The translations under genes and the position numbers were made by a program. The notes below the pieces were generated by a model that saw only the letters and a program-made list of their open reading frames with translations, was not told the origin of the DNA and did not search any database. 64,000 nt of DNA, from positions 4,068,701 to 4,132,700 of the forward strand of contig OW285195.1 in NCBI GenBank assembly GCA_935421135.1, read 5' to 3'. This document shows, piece by piece, positions 49,221 through 62,100 of this stretch. This DNA is from Bugulina stolonifera (taxonomy: Eukaryota; Bryozoa; Gymnolaemata; Cheilostomatida; Bugulidae). Each line of letters begins with the position of its first letter. The first letter of the stretch is position 1.

Positions 49221-50845
49221 TACGCATAAATGTGGTAATAATACATACAACAAGAGTAGCTAACTCTAATAAATCACAGAAGTAAACATAACGTCTTGTA
49301 GAATTGAACTAGCAATAGTAGAATCTCTATTCACTTGTGTTATTCTATGGGTTCAGATTTGCAATTTATAGGTTGCAAGCGCCTTTTTAATCTGAACAGA
49401 GATGTTTCCTCTATTTATTCATTTAAATAGCTGAACTATGTGCCTGCTGAGACACTGTAGCCTGTGTTCCTACTTGATCACATAATGTAGGCCTACATGT
49501 ATTTCTCATTGAATGTGAGCGCACAGATCTATCATGGCCAATTGTCAACACGAGCATGAGGGAAAGCTTTTATGCAAAGACAAAAACAACATCAGTACCA
49601 CCATCTTATCTAGTCTAATATAGTCAGTGCAGTAAATGCAATTGCTGTGATATTTCACATTTTGTGGAGTTGTCCTATCTATATTATACTGAAAATAAGA
49701 TAACGTGTTACTGGATCTCTTTCACTGTCTTTGTCAATGGGCAAAACAATAGCATAATTATTTGGTGACAATAATGATTTTATTTAGATCATTTTGCCCA
49801 TACATCTAGTCCATATCCATGAAAGCATCAGTATTTAACAAAATTCGTTATGTTATATTAAGTTGCCTTCCCTTCTTCTGTTTTACTTCTGAGGCAGACA
49901 TCTCTAACAGGTGTCATTGGAATTGGCCAATGAGAGGATAATTTTAGTATTTTAGTTAATTTCAGCTACATTTCCATGCATGTTATACATTTACATGTAC
50001 ACCTGCAGTGCAGTGGTCAATATTTTAGCTTGGATTATCGGCCTATAATGCCAGTGAAAATAGTGATACCTTGGCTCTATCATGAATGCAGGATAAGGAG
50101 TTATTCCCCTTTTGTGCAAGCCAGCTAGCTAGCTACGCTTGCTGCACAATGATCTATGCTATAATTGTTGTAGTTGATATGATGCGTTCCAACACCCTGT
50201 CATGATCTAATTACCCATTTTCCTTTCTAATAGTATCGAACAATTGTGCAACTGTGACCAGTTCCAGATATGTCTTCCTGCTTAAATGACCTACGAGTTC
50301 ACCCTAGTGATGAGATATGCTTGCTACAAAAGTTGGCAACATTTTGGCATGATTATTTCGAAAATGCAGTGAACCTGAAGTTTTACTTTCCTGTATAGTA
50401 GTAATAGTACCAAGACAAGAAGGATAACATGAATAAAAACTACGTTCAGCATAGGATTTCTATTTAAACTATTAGAATGGTCAAAATCATAAAAAATGTT
50501 TAAATGAAGAAAATATAGATTATACAAGAAGATATAAATGTAGCCAAGTAAATTGTACGAAAATTACCCGAATTTACCCGAAAATTGTCGAATAAGAGCT
50601 TGTCCACTAATGTCATACTGCTGTATGTTATATTGTATATCTCTGTTATTGACAAGAACAATCTCAATTTAATATACATGTAATATAATAATAATATTAA
50701 CACATCATAGTGTATAGAGAAATCGGTTGTACCTTTATTTATTAATATTATAGCTACTAGTGAATTCTTCTTAAGATAACAAAAATGTAATCATGCTCTC
50801 ATGATCACCTTTGAACCGCAGTATATTGTAATGAAGTTAGTTCCG
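49221..50845. other. Region 3' of NHL paralog 2
   Basis: No further exon is supported. A minus-strand frame at 50324-50527 contains a hydrophobic stretch but has no phase-compatible acceptor, and paralog 1 does not have it. Confidence 0.5.
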
Positions 50846-50880
50846 CTACGAAGAAGAATCAACCTGATAAGCTTGCCATC
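50846..50880 (-). CDS. NHL paralog 2, terminal exon
   Basis: Acceptor tctatttccag then GATGG as in paralog 1. It encodes WQAYQVDSSS and TAG. The C-terminus is much less conserved than the splice site. Confidence 0.65.
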
Positions 50881-53800
50881 CTGGAAATAGAAAATATACT
50901 TCATCCTGTAACTAGTCGCGTAAGCACGGACATTTAGATTGAACGCAGTAAGATGGCATAAAGACATCAGCATATAGCTGATGCATTTTACTTACCACTA
51001 AACTTGTAGATATTTTCAACCATGCCTACATAGACATCATTTCCAACTTTAAGGAGAGTTGATGGGAAAGACGGCAGCTGACTTGCTGTTTCACAAGACA
51101 TTGCTCTATCAATACAAACTGGACCAACAGTGCGAGTCTTTATATTTGCAGAACGAAGCACCCCATTGCCAAAATCAGCCATGAGGCACTGTTCACGATC
51201 TAACTCAACCAGCCCGGTAGGATAGTCAAATCTGGCATCGCTAAAACTACCATCAAAGTAACCACGAGAAGTTGAGCCAACAAGGGTAGTCTTGGTGACT
51301 TCTCCACTTTTTCCCCAGCTGACTTCAGATATGGAGTCAGCAGTGGTTACAAGCTTTTCATCAGCCCACAGCACGCTCCCAGGCAGACTAAGTCCTGATG
51401 GAATAACTGTCCCCAGCACTCCAGTTTGGAGATTTACAGACCTCAGTGCATCATTACTGTTATCAGTAACCAACAACCTGTTTGGGTTTTTAACATCTAC
51501 CTCAACAGCAAATGGGTGATACATTTTTCCTATACCTATTCCTCCATCGCTACTTCCATGTTGACTGCATGTTCCAGCTAATTCCCGCACCTCATCTGAG
51601 TCTCTATTCAGAATCGCTAAACAAGAATTCATAGTCTCGACAAGAATGACATGGGTTGCATTGAGCTGCTTAAAACCAGCCAACATTGCTCCTAGCCTGG
51701 TAGATACTGTTGAATTGGTATGGCCGTTGGTGGTCCAAAGACGGTGGTATGTGCTGAAGAGGATACTGCCATCATTCATAAATAGATCAACTTCCATATT
51801 AAAGACTCTTTCCGGAACTTGCAGAAACCTTTCCATCTTGGTGAAGTACAATCTGTGTAGAATGCAATTATGGCATGTTGATTATAATGATCATACTAGA
51901 TTCAAGTTATATATCATACAGCAATGTCACCATTGCACATACATGTACAGTATATAAAAGTGCTATGTGTACAAATGTTTGGTGAAGCATTAAGGAAATC
52001 ATGTTATCATTTTGATATTCAAAATCTACAGGTATTGAGCTTCCATTTGAGTATTTGTTTAACTTCCTACACCCATGGGTTAAAGAAATATGAGTTGTAA
52101 AACTGGACTATCTCCAAAAACACTTGCAGTTATTATTAGGCTGTGACATAGATGCCATACGGAAAGAATGACGAACATTTACTGAATCGCTATAACTATT
52201 TGTTTACATTACATTATTTCATGATAAGAGTGATTAATCACTAATATAATAGCATTTGATCCAAAAGTGAATAAGTCAGTTACAATAAAAGTGTCAGCAT
52301 ATCTAAGAATCACAACTGGTTTTGTAATTAGGAACACATGCTTGGATGTTCTCCATGCAATGCACACCAATGAAAACATCACCGGCACTGTTCAACAGCA
52401 TTGGCTGTGTCTGTGCCACAATTATTGTTACTATTTGATTGGAACCTATGGGTAACTTTCCATAAATAATTTGGCAGTGACCAGAAAGTACCTCAAGCTA
52501 TAACCTGCTGAAATATTATTGGATATTTTACCATAGATTAAGATATATTTGTTAGTGAAGGTCACTATATAATAACTACTACAATGGTGCAGCGGCCTGG
52601 CATCAACATCACAGGTCAAAAGTCGCCACACTGGTTCCGTATCTAGCTATAAGTTTGCACGAGTGTTTTTCTACTGGGTAGATTTCTGGGGACTAAATAT
52701 CTCTGAATATACTAGGCCCACGAAGACAACCAATAACTCAAAGTGAAGCTCAATACCTCTAAATTGTGAATATACACATGTGAAGTAGTTTCCTTAATGC
52801 TTTAAGAAAGGTATCACCCATCATAAGAATGGCAGACTACGTTTCTAAAACAATTACTGCTGTCAGTGCAATAACAGACAAATACAGATAAGGATCAAGT
52901 GTCACAGCTTCTCTGTGGTTGCCCTGGTTACTTAGTTATGATGTAAACGATGGTTCTCCAATGATGTTAAATTTTAATTGCGGGGAATTCAGGTTTAGAA
53001 AATATATTGTTCATTGCCTTCTCTATATATAATAAGTTCCTGCAGGATAAGTGATAAGTCATTTCTGGACGAATCTGTTAGAATGCTTCTTAGGCTAAAA
53101 CTTGGAATGGTGATATGAAACTTTAGGTAATTTAGTTAAATTATCACACTGAATGATGCGCTCATCTACATGAAATTATTACATTACAAATTAAGCCATA
53201 CTCTTAACCAGGTAATCCATGACATAATAAATACTGCTCTTGAACCTCAAACTTCACAAAAATTCTGAACTGCCAAGAATTTAGAGCTGCATACCCTGCA
53301 GTTATGCTATTGAGAATATAAAAGGGTAGTTCCACCACATACATGGGCTACACTTTTCTACGCTTCACTGTCAGTATAAGCTGCAGAAGCACCGTGTAAG
53401 GAAGGGGAGACAATCCATTTAAACAACCACATCATGTGAACCAAAGTTAATGTCTTTTCACAGAGCCAGCATTTAGTCAGAAAGCTGATTATACAGTCAT
53501 GCGATATCATGCAAATGTATTTTTCTTACCCTGGCACATTTGATTCAGCTGGAGAAATTCACACTGTTGCTATGACAACCAGCAAACTCTAAACAAACAA
53601 TATATGATTAAAGTTATAAATCAAGCCACAATGGTAGTTTGGTTGAGAGTGGGTGTCTATAATGTCTCTCAGAAACACCACCTAATCTATCTGGGTGCCT
53701 GCTATCACAAGTACAAAGTCCCAAAACAGTGATAGCAAATCATAATTATACCAAAGAACCATTTCTTAGGCCTTGACTTTGCTCACATTTTGTCCAAGGT

Positions 53801-54113
53801 GAAGTACTTACATGTATAATAAATAATAAATGTTCTCAATAAGCAGGTAGATTGAGGATAAATTGGTATTATTGTCATAATGAATAATATGGTTATTCTC
53901 TTACAAGAAGCTGCTAGTAACATAAGTAGAACCTGAGCACTAGAGAAGACGGATACAGTAATAGATTGCAGACCTAATAACAAAATAGTTATTGAATGCC
54001 CTTTTTTCAGTATTTATTTGAACTGCAAAAAACAATTTACCTACACAATATTACAACATGCAATATGCAATATGCAATTATGTACTCACTAATACCATCT
54101 GTCCACTACCCAT
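50846..54113 (-). CDS. Secreted NHL-repeat beta-propeller protein, paralog 2 (in-frame TGA in signal exon)
   Basis: Exons at 54113-54090, 53588-53530, 51852-50996 and 50880-50846 share the plan and phases of paralog 1. The propeller exon is intact (285 codons) and shows NHL-type repeats: LAGFKQLNATHVILVE, LAGTCSQHGSSDGGIG with NPNRLLVTDNSNDALRSVNL, and GYFDGSFSDARFDYPTGLVE with LMADFGNGVLRSANI. The second exon has TGA (53561-53559) exactly where paralog 1 has TGG and paralog 3 has CGG, which would stop translation at codon 18. The gene may be a pseudogene, be rescued by another first exon, or carry a sequence error. Intact coding in exon 3 argues that any loss is recent. Confidence 0.75.
50996..51852 (-). 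CDS. NHL paralog 2, exon 3 (propeller)
   Basis: 857 nt after acceptor cattctacacag, donor gtaagt, phases 2 to 1, open throughout. It begins LYFTKMERFLQVPERVF and ends DVYVGMVENIYKFSG. Confidence 0.88.
53530..53588 (-). CDS. NHL paralog 2, exon 2, containing a stop codon
   Basis: 59 nt between acceptor gtttgtttag and donor gtaaga. SLLVVIATV is followed by TGA and then ISPAESNVP in the same frame. The flanking splice signals are intact. Confidence 0.7.
54090..54113 (-). CDS. NHL paralog 2, exon 1
   Basis: 24-nt exon encoding MGSGQMVL with donor gtgagt, phase 0. Confidence 0.65.
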
Positions 54114-54189
54114 TCTCTTTTTTCTTGTCTGCTCTGATTCTGTGGTTCAGTGTCTGAGTGACTATGCAGAGTAGAGCACAATCTTCCTT

Positions 54190-54197
54190 CTTATATA
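54190..54197 (-). promoter_or_regulatory. Putative TATA box of NHL paralog 2
   Basis: TATATAAG on the minus strand, about 77 bp upstream of the ATG. A CACTCAGAC block at 54152-54160 between TATA and ATG recurs at 63110-63118 in front of paralog 3. Confidence 0.5.
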
Positions 54198-54893
54198 CCT
54201 ACACCGGCTTAGCTTGTGTTCCATTATTCCTCTTAATCCAAGCACAATAGGATAATTGTTACCATAGATTTTATATTTTACTGTGCAAGAAAAAGTATAG
54301 AGCAAAGGCCAATAGTGTTATACTGATAATAATAGTGTTTTTGACAAATTTTGATGATAAATGCATTTCTCCATTCAGAGGCGTAGCAAGTATTACTAGG
54401 GAACAATTTCCCTTAGACATGAGTTGGCATATCCATTGTTTTATAAACTATTGCATTTGAATAGTAAACTGGATGAAATTGTTACAATTTCATTAGCAGA
54501 TAGAATAATACTGCTAAATTGTGGAATGGCTACAGTTTGACATGCCCATGAGGAATTAATAGCCAGTTGGTGGTTATTTACATGTACAATATGTTTTCGT
54601 TCCAGATTATGATGTACTGTAGTCCCAACTGTAAGATATAAACTAGGGTCAACAGGGAAGCTTTTCAAACTACAGCGTATATACATGTAGTGCATAATAT
54701 GAGCAGCAAATTTATTGAGTAATTTAGTGAATAAACATCAAATAATGTGCTTAACAAGCTGGGTGATATGCAGGTACAAGGACAACCCCTTGGAACCTTT
54801 CCAATAATCAGATCAGATAAATACATATTATGTATTTATCTATTTGAGTAATTCCATCTATGGATATCTTAGATGCTTGGCACATGTATAATC
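54198..54893. other. Intergenic, no gene seen
   Basis: AT-rich and without recognisable genes or repeats apart from isolated TACATGTA words. Confidence 0.45.
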
Positions 54894-55264
54894 AGTGTCT
54901 TCGCAACATCCTGCACAGACCTGGCTCGCAAATAAATATCACAAGATGGCTGTCCGACCTAGGCCACAAGGGCTGTAATTGGCCTGGGAATTTGCTTGAC
55001 GAGACAAAACCATCCCTAGCTCATTGGCACACCTGTGATTCTCAAACAAAAGCGAGAAGTTTGATTTCGGCCCAGGCTGGTGTGTTCGCGACTCCGTGAC
55101 GGCTCCGTGATGTCTCCATGGCGTCTCCGTGGCGTCTCCGTGGCGGCTCCGTGGCGGCTTTATGGCGGCTCCGTGGCGACTCCGTGACGACTCCGTGATG
55201 GATGTGTGCTGGAAAATCTTTTTGCAAGTTGGCCTGTGCCTGAAATATAGGTTACGAACACACT
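54894..55264. mobile_element. MITE-like element carrying an internal minisatellite
   Basis: Ends agtgtcttcgcaac and, reversed, agtgtgttcgtaac form a terminal inverted repeat. In reverse orientation it matches the element at 22531-22764 (ggcacaggccaact, agcacacatcc, acacaccagcctgggc). It contains the 11-bp array at 55092-55201, which the other copy lacks. Confidence 0.65.
55092..55201. repeat. 11-bp GC-rich minisatellite, ten copies
   Basis: Ten units of ctccgtggcgg and close variants. The corresponding place in the element at 22531-22764 has a single cacagag/tcgc unit, so the array is an expansion inside this element copy. Confidence 0.92.
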
Positions 55265-55888
55265 AATTGTGTCATAAGGGCAAGCTGTAGATGATGTGTC
55301 ATTGCAATAGTAAGACTAGAACAGACAATAGACTGGCAAACAGCTGGTATTAGATGATAAACAATTGTATAAGGGGATTATTCAGGTCATCAATTGGAGC
55401 ATTCTGCGATGAAACATTTTGGTGTGAGAGACAAGCAGCAACTAGTACCGCTAATAATGTTCTTATTGAACCAAGGCCTACAGTGACAACATTATACAGT
55501 GTCATATAGACTTTCAAACAGTCAGCTCTGACATGCAATAGCTTATTTAAATGATCTCATCTGAAGATAATCCTTATTACAGTCGTATCTCTGATACTCT
55601 GTACATCACATGCTGAGGTTAGATTATGGAAATCCTTGGGTAATATAATATTATACAATGTAAAATGTATGTAGATTAGATAGCTAACCAATAAAAATCT
55701 AATAATTGTGATATTATAAATACATTTAATGCATTGTTCCTCCAGTCAATATTTGGAGTATTGTAATGGTCACATACATCCTCCCGACTACCTGACACTA
55801 ACTATATATACTAATCCTTGTGTTATATCTGTTTGTATTCATTGTCTGTGTAGTTGAATGTTACCTGTATACTTCTTATATGCATTAC

Positions 55889-56475
55889 TGAGTCATTATA
55901 CCCTTTTTATACCCATGTAAAAAGGCCCGACTACTCAGAAATACTTGATATTGATTTTGCATATATGATCTAGATGATTTTAAGCATCTTGTGTCAAACC
56001 CGACCTATGTTGTTGCGCAATTTCTGGACGACCCTATGTCGCCTTTTTACGACACTACGTCGTCTTTTTACGACACTACGTCGGCTTCTTACCGGAACTC
56101 CCTCCGGAAGTTATATCACTATATAAAGGGCATTGTTTTCATGTTTGTTGTCTCAGTTCATGCTTGGATCTCAATAAAGACACTTCTACACTTATATATA
56201 GAGACTTTCACTCCGTAAATAGATCATTCTACATGTCGTTGTTAAAGTCCTCGACTTTGCAACACGAACTGACTACTAGGTCGGATCACTCTCTTTCTCA
56301 GTATAGCAAACAAGTATTGACTCGGGATTATATGGGTCGTCTTTGGTAGTTCTTTGACTATTAGTACCTGTTAATCTTTCATGTAATGAGGAGGCCTAGC
56401 ACCACTCATAGGCACTTCATTTTGGACTCGGGAGTCGTCTCAGGACGACCACACCAAAACCCCAAAACCATTACA
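55889..56475 (+). mobile_element. Solo-LTR-like element, copy C
   Basis: 587 bp from TGAGTCATTATACCC to ...CCATTACA. It has a TATA box (cactatataaaggg), then ATGCTTGGATCTCAATAAAG, ACACTTCTA, ACTCTCTTTCT, TATTGACTCGGGATTATATG and CCTAGCACCACTCAT, all shared in order with copies A or B. Two near-identical 18-bp units (tacgacactacgtcg) precede the TATA box. Confidence 0.78.
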
Positions 56476-57229
56476 GTATTTCGCAATAGAACACCGAAGA
56501 TATCATTGTGTTAGTAGAATAACACATTGGTCTTTTCATTTACCTCTACTGTACCATGGCAATCCTCTACAATATTTTTCATATTATTTTGTGCATCAGT
56601 AGGCTAGCCTATAGTGTAGTGTCTTTGTAATGGCATCTACCTATGTACATTATATAACTAATTATAATAGAATGACACAGTCATATACCAGTACATTCAT
56701 AGTAAGATCATAACTTGTGTGTACAGCCAATGAGAAAATTATAATAATTAATAATAAATAAATAGTAATAACATTACTGCAGCATATTGGCTGTCAGTAA
56801 TGGGGAGTCCATCTGAAGTCCCAACTTGATGTTGTGTGACCATACGGTGATACTATGTATTGTAAACATATATGTACATGTACATGTAGCTTGGTGAAGG
56901 GATACTGATAAGCATATTCTTTGATATTTGTCGCATATTTGTATGACCAAAGCACCCTCTAAGCTGCTGTTTGCCCATCGTTGAGAGGTTGAATGTTTAG
57001 AACCGTGCATCGTTGTTTTCGGGAAATCATTCACCTAATCTACAGAGTTATGCCTATTGATGAGGAGCCGCAATGTTGACTCACCGGCACATAACAACCA
57101 GTTTTGAGCTGTGAATTCCATTTTAAATAATACAGATAATAATAACATAGTAATCACAACGCTGCAACAAAAAATCGCAGATCATCACAGACAGATAGTG
57201 ACATTATTGAGCAGATTTCTATTGTGGGA

Positions 57230-57349
57230 CACTTCAAACTTGTCATGTGGCACTACAAACTTGTCATGTGGCACTACAAACTGGTCATGTGACACAACAA
57301 ACTGGTCATGTGACACTACAAACTGGTCATGTGACACTGTAAACTGATG
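57230..57349. repeat. 21-bp minisatellite, about 5.5 copies
   Basis: Units of cactacaaactggtcatgtg start at 57230 and every 21 bases. Because the period is a multiple of three, both strands show open repeats that are not genes. Confidence 0.9.
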
Positions 57350-58224
57350 ATGAGATGTAAGGTAGACATCCGGAGATGCATTGTACATCCTAACATATAA
57401 TAGTGAGAATCACTTTAAACAATCAGAAAAATTGTAGGTCATCTGTTTATTTTAGCAACTTGAAAAGGTTAGGATTTAGAACAATGTTACATTGCAACAG
57501 TAAGGCTAAACAATTTAATAGCCTAATGATTACCTAGTGGTGGATGATACACGTTATGCATTGTGATCGATGAGGTCATTATGCAGATGAACATGTGATC
57601 ATGAGAGATTGTCATGTAACATGTGTATACATGACTGTACAATCATCTTCACTGTGCTAGACATTCAGTAAGCCAGGAGGTTAGAAATGCAGGTAGTTGC
57701 TCATGTGACAGTGTAATACTTTATACAATGTATATATATTTGACAACACAGCTTGAACAGTAAAGTAGAGCTTATTCGATTTATTTACCCATTGAATCAT
57801 GCAAAACGATACAACAATATACATTCAAACCAAAAGAAATTAAAGAATCAATAAGGTTTCTCCAACCTATGCTTATAATATACATGTACATGTAATGTAG
57901 CATGGATATAACGGTGACATGGTAAGCCTGAAACACCGGATGTTTTACTGCAATATGCTCCATCTATTTACTGAAAGTATTGTGGTGAAACAGCCTCCGT
58001 GGTAATGGCACCTAGGCCAGCCACACTGACAATACAAATAGCTGACATTTAATCGCATTATCTTATCCATGCATTGTTATCCATATTCATCTATGCATTC
58101 ATTATTATCTTAATATACTGCGTGTCTTATATATATCTGTACTAGCAATCAAGTCTTGGGATTACGTTCTATTGCAACTTGGTTTTTCCCACGCTTATAC
58201 ACCTATTTAGTAATTGTCTACTCT
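57350..58224. other. Intergenic, no gene seen
   Basis: AT-rich sequence with nothing supportable. Confidence 0.4.
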
Positions 58225-59174
58225 TGCTTGATTGTGAATTGTTAGAGTCTTTTTGCCACTTTATATAGTAACTTCGTGGCCGACCTTATAGATTAAGCTC
58301 ATAATTATATGCGACATGTTTCTCCTTATTGTAAGCACATTTTGTGCAATGGCCGACCTTTTATGTGGCCGAGTCGGGCGGAACCAGACATCTTGTTGCG
58401 TCAGTTCCGGAGCCGATCCCATGTCGTACTCTTTTTGCCGAAAGTTTGCTATGTATATAAGACAGTGCATTTTGTGTTGTAATTCAGTTGTTGATTGCGC
58501 TTGAATAAAACAACATCTCCTAACTCAAGCTACAGAGGCTTACTCTTTAGGCAGGTAACTCTACCTGAGAATCCTTTGGATTCAGTACGGCTAGAGTTCA
58601 CCTCATCCTAGGCTAAGCACATCTCTATCCACCCCTTAGGCTTAGGCCGATCCCGGGTTCTAATGAAGCTAGCGTCGGACTTAGGTTCTCAAGGTTAGAT
58701 ATTCTTTCTCTACACTCCCTCGGAGTATAAACTCTACATCATCTCCTAACTCAAGCTACAGAGGCTTACTCTTTAGGCAGGTAACTCCACCTGAGAATCC
58801 TTTGGATTCAGTACGGCTAGAGTTCACCTCATCCTAGGCTAAGCACATTTCTATCCACCCCTTAGGCTTAGGCCGATCCCGGGTTCTAATGAAGCTAGCG
58901 TCGGACTTAGGTTCTCAAGGTTAGATATTCTTTCTCTACACTCCCTCGGAGTATAAACTCTACATGACCTACGTCGGTCCTGAGCTCCATTGAGTCTCGG
59001 CATCGGTCTACGTCTGATATAATCTACAATCTACACTATAAAGAGCACCCATAACTGTTCACTCTTTTATGTAATGAGCAGAAGGTACACTTGGTCGGCC
59101 TCTACCACCTTCCAAGCCCTTCACATACTTGTAGCCCTCGGCTCTCGTATGCAATAGTACTCAAAAACATTACA
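58225..59174 (+). mobile_element. LTR-like element, copy D, with internal 226-bp duplication
   Basis: A diverged relative of copies A-C: TATA (gtatataagacag) at about 58450, gttgattgcgcttgaataaa at 58490-58509, ctcttttatgtaatgagcag near 59062, and a 3' end ACATTACAGTATT as in copy C. The left boundary is estimated only from spacing to the AATAAA. The segment after the polyadenylation signal is duplicated in tandem. Confidence 0.55.
58513..58964. repeat. 226-bp tandem duplication, nearly identical
   Basis: Copy 1 (58513-58738) and copy 2 (58739-58964) start catctcctaactcaagctac. They differ at only a few sites (for example ctctacctg versus ctccacctg), which suggests a recent duplication inside the LTR. 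Confidence 0.92.
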
Positions 59175-62100
59175 GTATTACCTCATTAAACATATTCACC
59201 ACGTGATATTCAAGATTTATTGTTATCTATCTTATCTATATATAATAATGCCACAGTGTTCTATATTCTGACCTCAGATAATGCGGATTATCTTCAGATG
59301 GGATTATTTAAATAAGCTATAACATATCAGAGCTGACGGTTTCATTAAAAGTCTTTATGACACCCTGTAATGTCATTGTAGACTTTGGTTTAATAAGAAC
59401 ATTATTACTTGGGCTAGTTGTTGCAAGTCTCTCATACCCAGGTGTTCCACTGTAAAATGCTCTATATGATGACCAGGAGAATCACCTCATACAATTGTTT
59501 ATTGTCTAATACCAGTTGTGTTTGTCAGTCTATTGTCTGTTTTATTTTTGCTATTGCAATGACATAAACTTATATTCTACAGCTCGGCCTCAGCACATCT
59601 TATACTGTACATGTGCTATAATACCTCAGCCATACATTAAATGCATGTGTATAATGTAATGTGAACTGGTACTGATGTTATTATCAAGCCTATTATATGT
59701 ATGTGGCCAGTGGTAACCATCAGTCGTGGTGTCATAATCAATTTATATGTACATGTAAATAAATTCGAATAGGAGTCGCAATTGATTGTCAATAGTCTTG
59801 AATCTTAATCAGTCTAGTAAACTGTGCTATACAAAGATAAGAATCTAAATTTAATCTTCTAATGTTGCTCTGTAATAGACGTTGCCCGTTGTGTGCTGCT
59901 AGACACACAACTCTATTACCTTTGGATCCTCCTAAACGCTTGGAAATCTAACTTAGGACTCAGCCAGATGCATTGAGGCGGAGATAATTAATAAACTATG
60001 GGGATAATGACACACCAAGGAGTGACAAGGGAACAACTAACTTCCAGATTTAGTTCTGTATTCATGTAATAAAATAAGAAAAAGACAATAACAATGGTAG
60101 TAATAATAATGTTAGTAATCAATAATAAGGAATAAATAATAATACAGTCACAATGTTATGTTTCGGTACAAGCACAGAGACCTCTAATAAAGTAACACAC
60201 ACAGTAAACACAGAGACAAGTAAACACAGAGACTTATAATAAAGTAATGCCGGATAGAACTAATGCAAGTACTAATTTAATCGATAGGTGCACCCGTTGG
60301 ACAAAGATAAATATAGTTAGTATGCACAACAAAAACCAGTCTCTCCTTCTTGATCGCTCCACTATCACTGCTCATGTGTATTACAGCAGAGAGTGGCTGT
60401 CAGCTGGTAGCTATTTCTCTGGAAGCCTTGCCTTATTAATATAGCTTCTTCTGGTATTATACAAAAAGCTGTACAAAATAGCCTTCTAATACCAGCTGGA
60501 ATTCCCAAAACATGTTTCCACCACAGCTCTCAAATTAAATTCATCAGCATTGCTTCCAAATCAACAAATAAGGGTAACTTTAAAGCCTTAGATTTAGGAG
60601 TCGTTCATAGACTTTGAAATGTAACTCTGTCAGTATACCAATAAGAAAGCTCAGAGAAGTTCTTGGAGCAAAGTCTATGATGAAATCTTTGATCAAACCT
60701 CTTAAAAATGCTAGCAACCGAGAGGTTAAACCAGTATTGTCACATGATATATTATGTTGAGTTACTATAGCTGCTGGCACAGCAGCTAGAAGGCGGGTTA
60801 TGGTTCGGAGCAGAGCTCTACATCGAATTGGTTTTCTTGTTGGAATTTATAGGTATTAGGCTATTAATTTTGGTCGAGTGAAACTAAAAATAACAAAGGA
60901 TTAATGATATACATATTACAATAGAAAGGAAATAATGATACTACGAAAAATAAAGTTGAACAAGACATGTACCAAATAAAATATGACATAAAAGAATATA
61001 AGACACTCACCTCAGTGCTCCAATATGTCTACAAAATTATATTTGATATTGATACTAATGTTAATATTATGGTTGTGTGTCTATGAAGAACTAAACCCGC
61101 ACTGAAGAAATCAACCCACTGGAACCCCATAACCCCCAAGCAAGCCAAGCAGCCAGTCCAGCCACTGCAGCAAGCCCAACAGCCACTGCTTCAGACAATG
61201 ACGAAAGCTTTTTTTCATCATTGTCTTAGGCGCACAAGCCCTATCCAGCACAGCAGTGGTCACACCAGCTTTTTCCATGTAAACAATGGAATTAGCCTCG
61301 TAGAATGTCAAATTTGCATTTTATATTTAGAATCAGTGTTCTTTTTAAATTTTTTATTACAGAAATGAAAAAGCTTGCTTGATTTGACGTTTAGAATTTT
61401 ATTGCTGTATTAAGAATGCAGTTAAACTTTACCGGTGTTACACAATGTGATCTCTGTTCTACTTTATGTACAGTATGCTCCATTTAATAACCTCGGGAAT
61501 ATTCTGATCAAATCACTTATTCTCTAATACTAACTTTTTATCAGTGGATTAGCACCATTAGTGCTATAATAATATAACAGATTGCGCAACCTAACCACAT
61601 GATGTACACATTATACAATTTTTTTTTAAAGTTATGAGCATCATCAGATTAATGTTGTAACAACATGTTGTTTGAAGCACTTCATGACAGTGTGTCATGT
61701 GATTGTGTAACTTGGTTTGATAGACATCAATGGTTTTGTGAAGTAGAAATCAAGGATTTGTGTCTGCAACTGTGTTCATCTTAACTCTGACTGATGGCCA
61801 AAGGGCAATTTTCAGGTTCCTGTTGATCTCTGTACCTCTCTATCTGTTACACTGCGACAGTTGGAAGATATGTGATATTTTGAAGTTTAGCTACCTATTC
61901 TAGATTCCAACACTATTATTGACTGTATCCATATTATACACGTACAAAGTTTACATGCACATATACATAACACGCTCAATCTGTCCCATTGTAACACATT
62001 GTTCAATATTTTTACAACACATTGATCCATGACTTTTGAACTTTTTTGTTCCTGGGTGAAAAAGAGTGTCTCCAAGTCTATGAAGAAGTTGGATTGTCTT

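Noticed and set aside
50324..50527. Hydrophobic minus-strand frame as a transmembrane exon of NHL paralog 2
   Set aside because: No acceptor fits phase 1 and paralog 1 has no equivalent. The short terminal exon at 50846-50880 fits better.
60580..61311. Minus-strand open stretches as a gene
   Set aside because: No recognisable domain and no consistent exon structure could be assembled.
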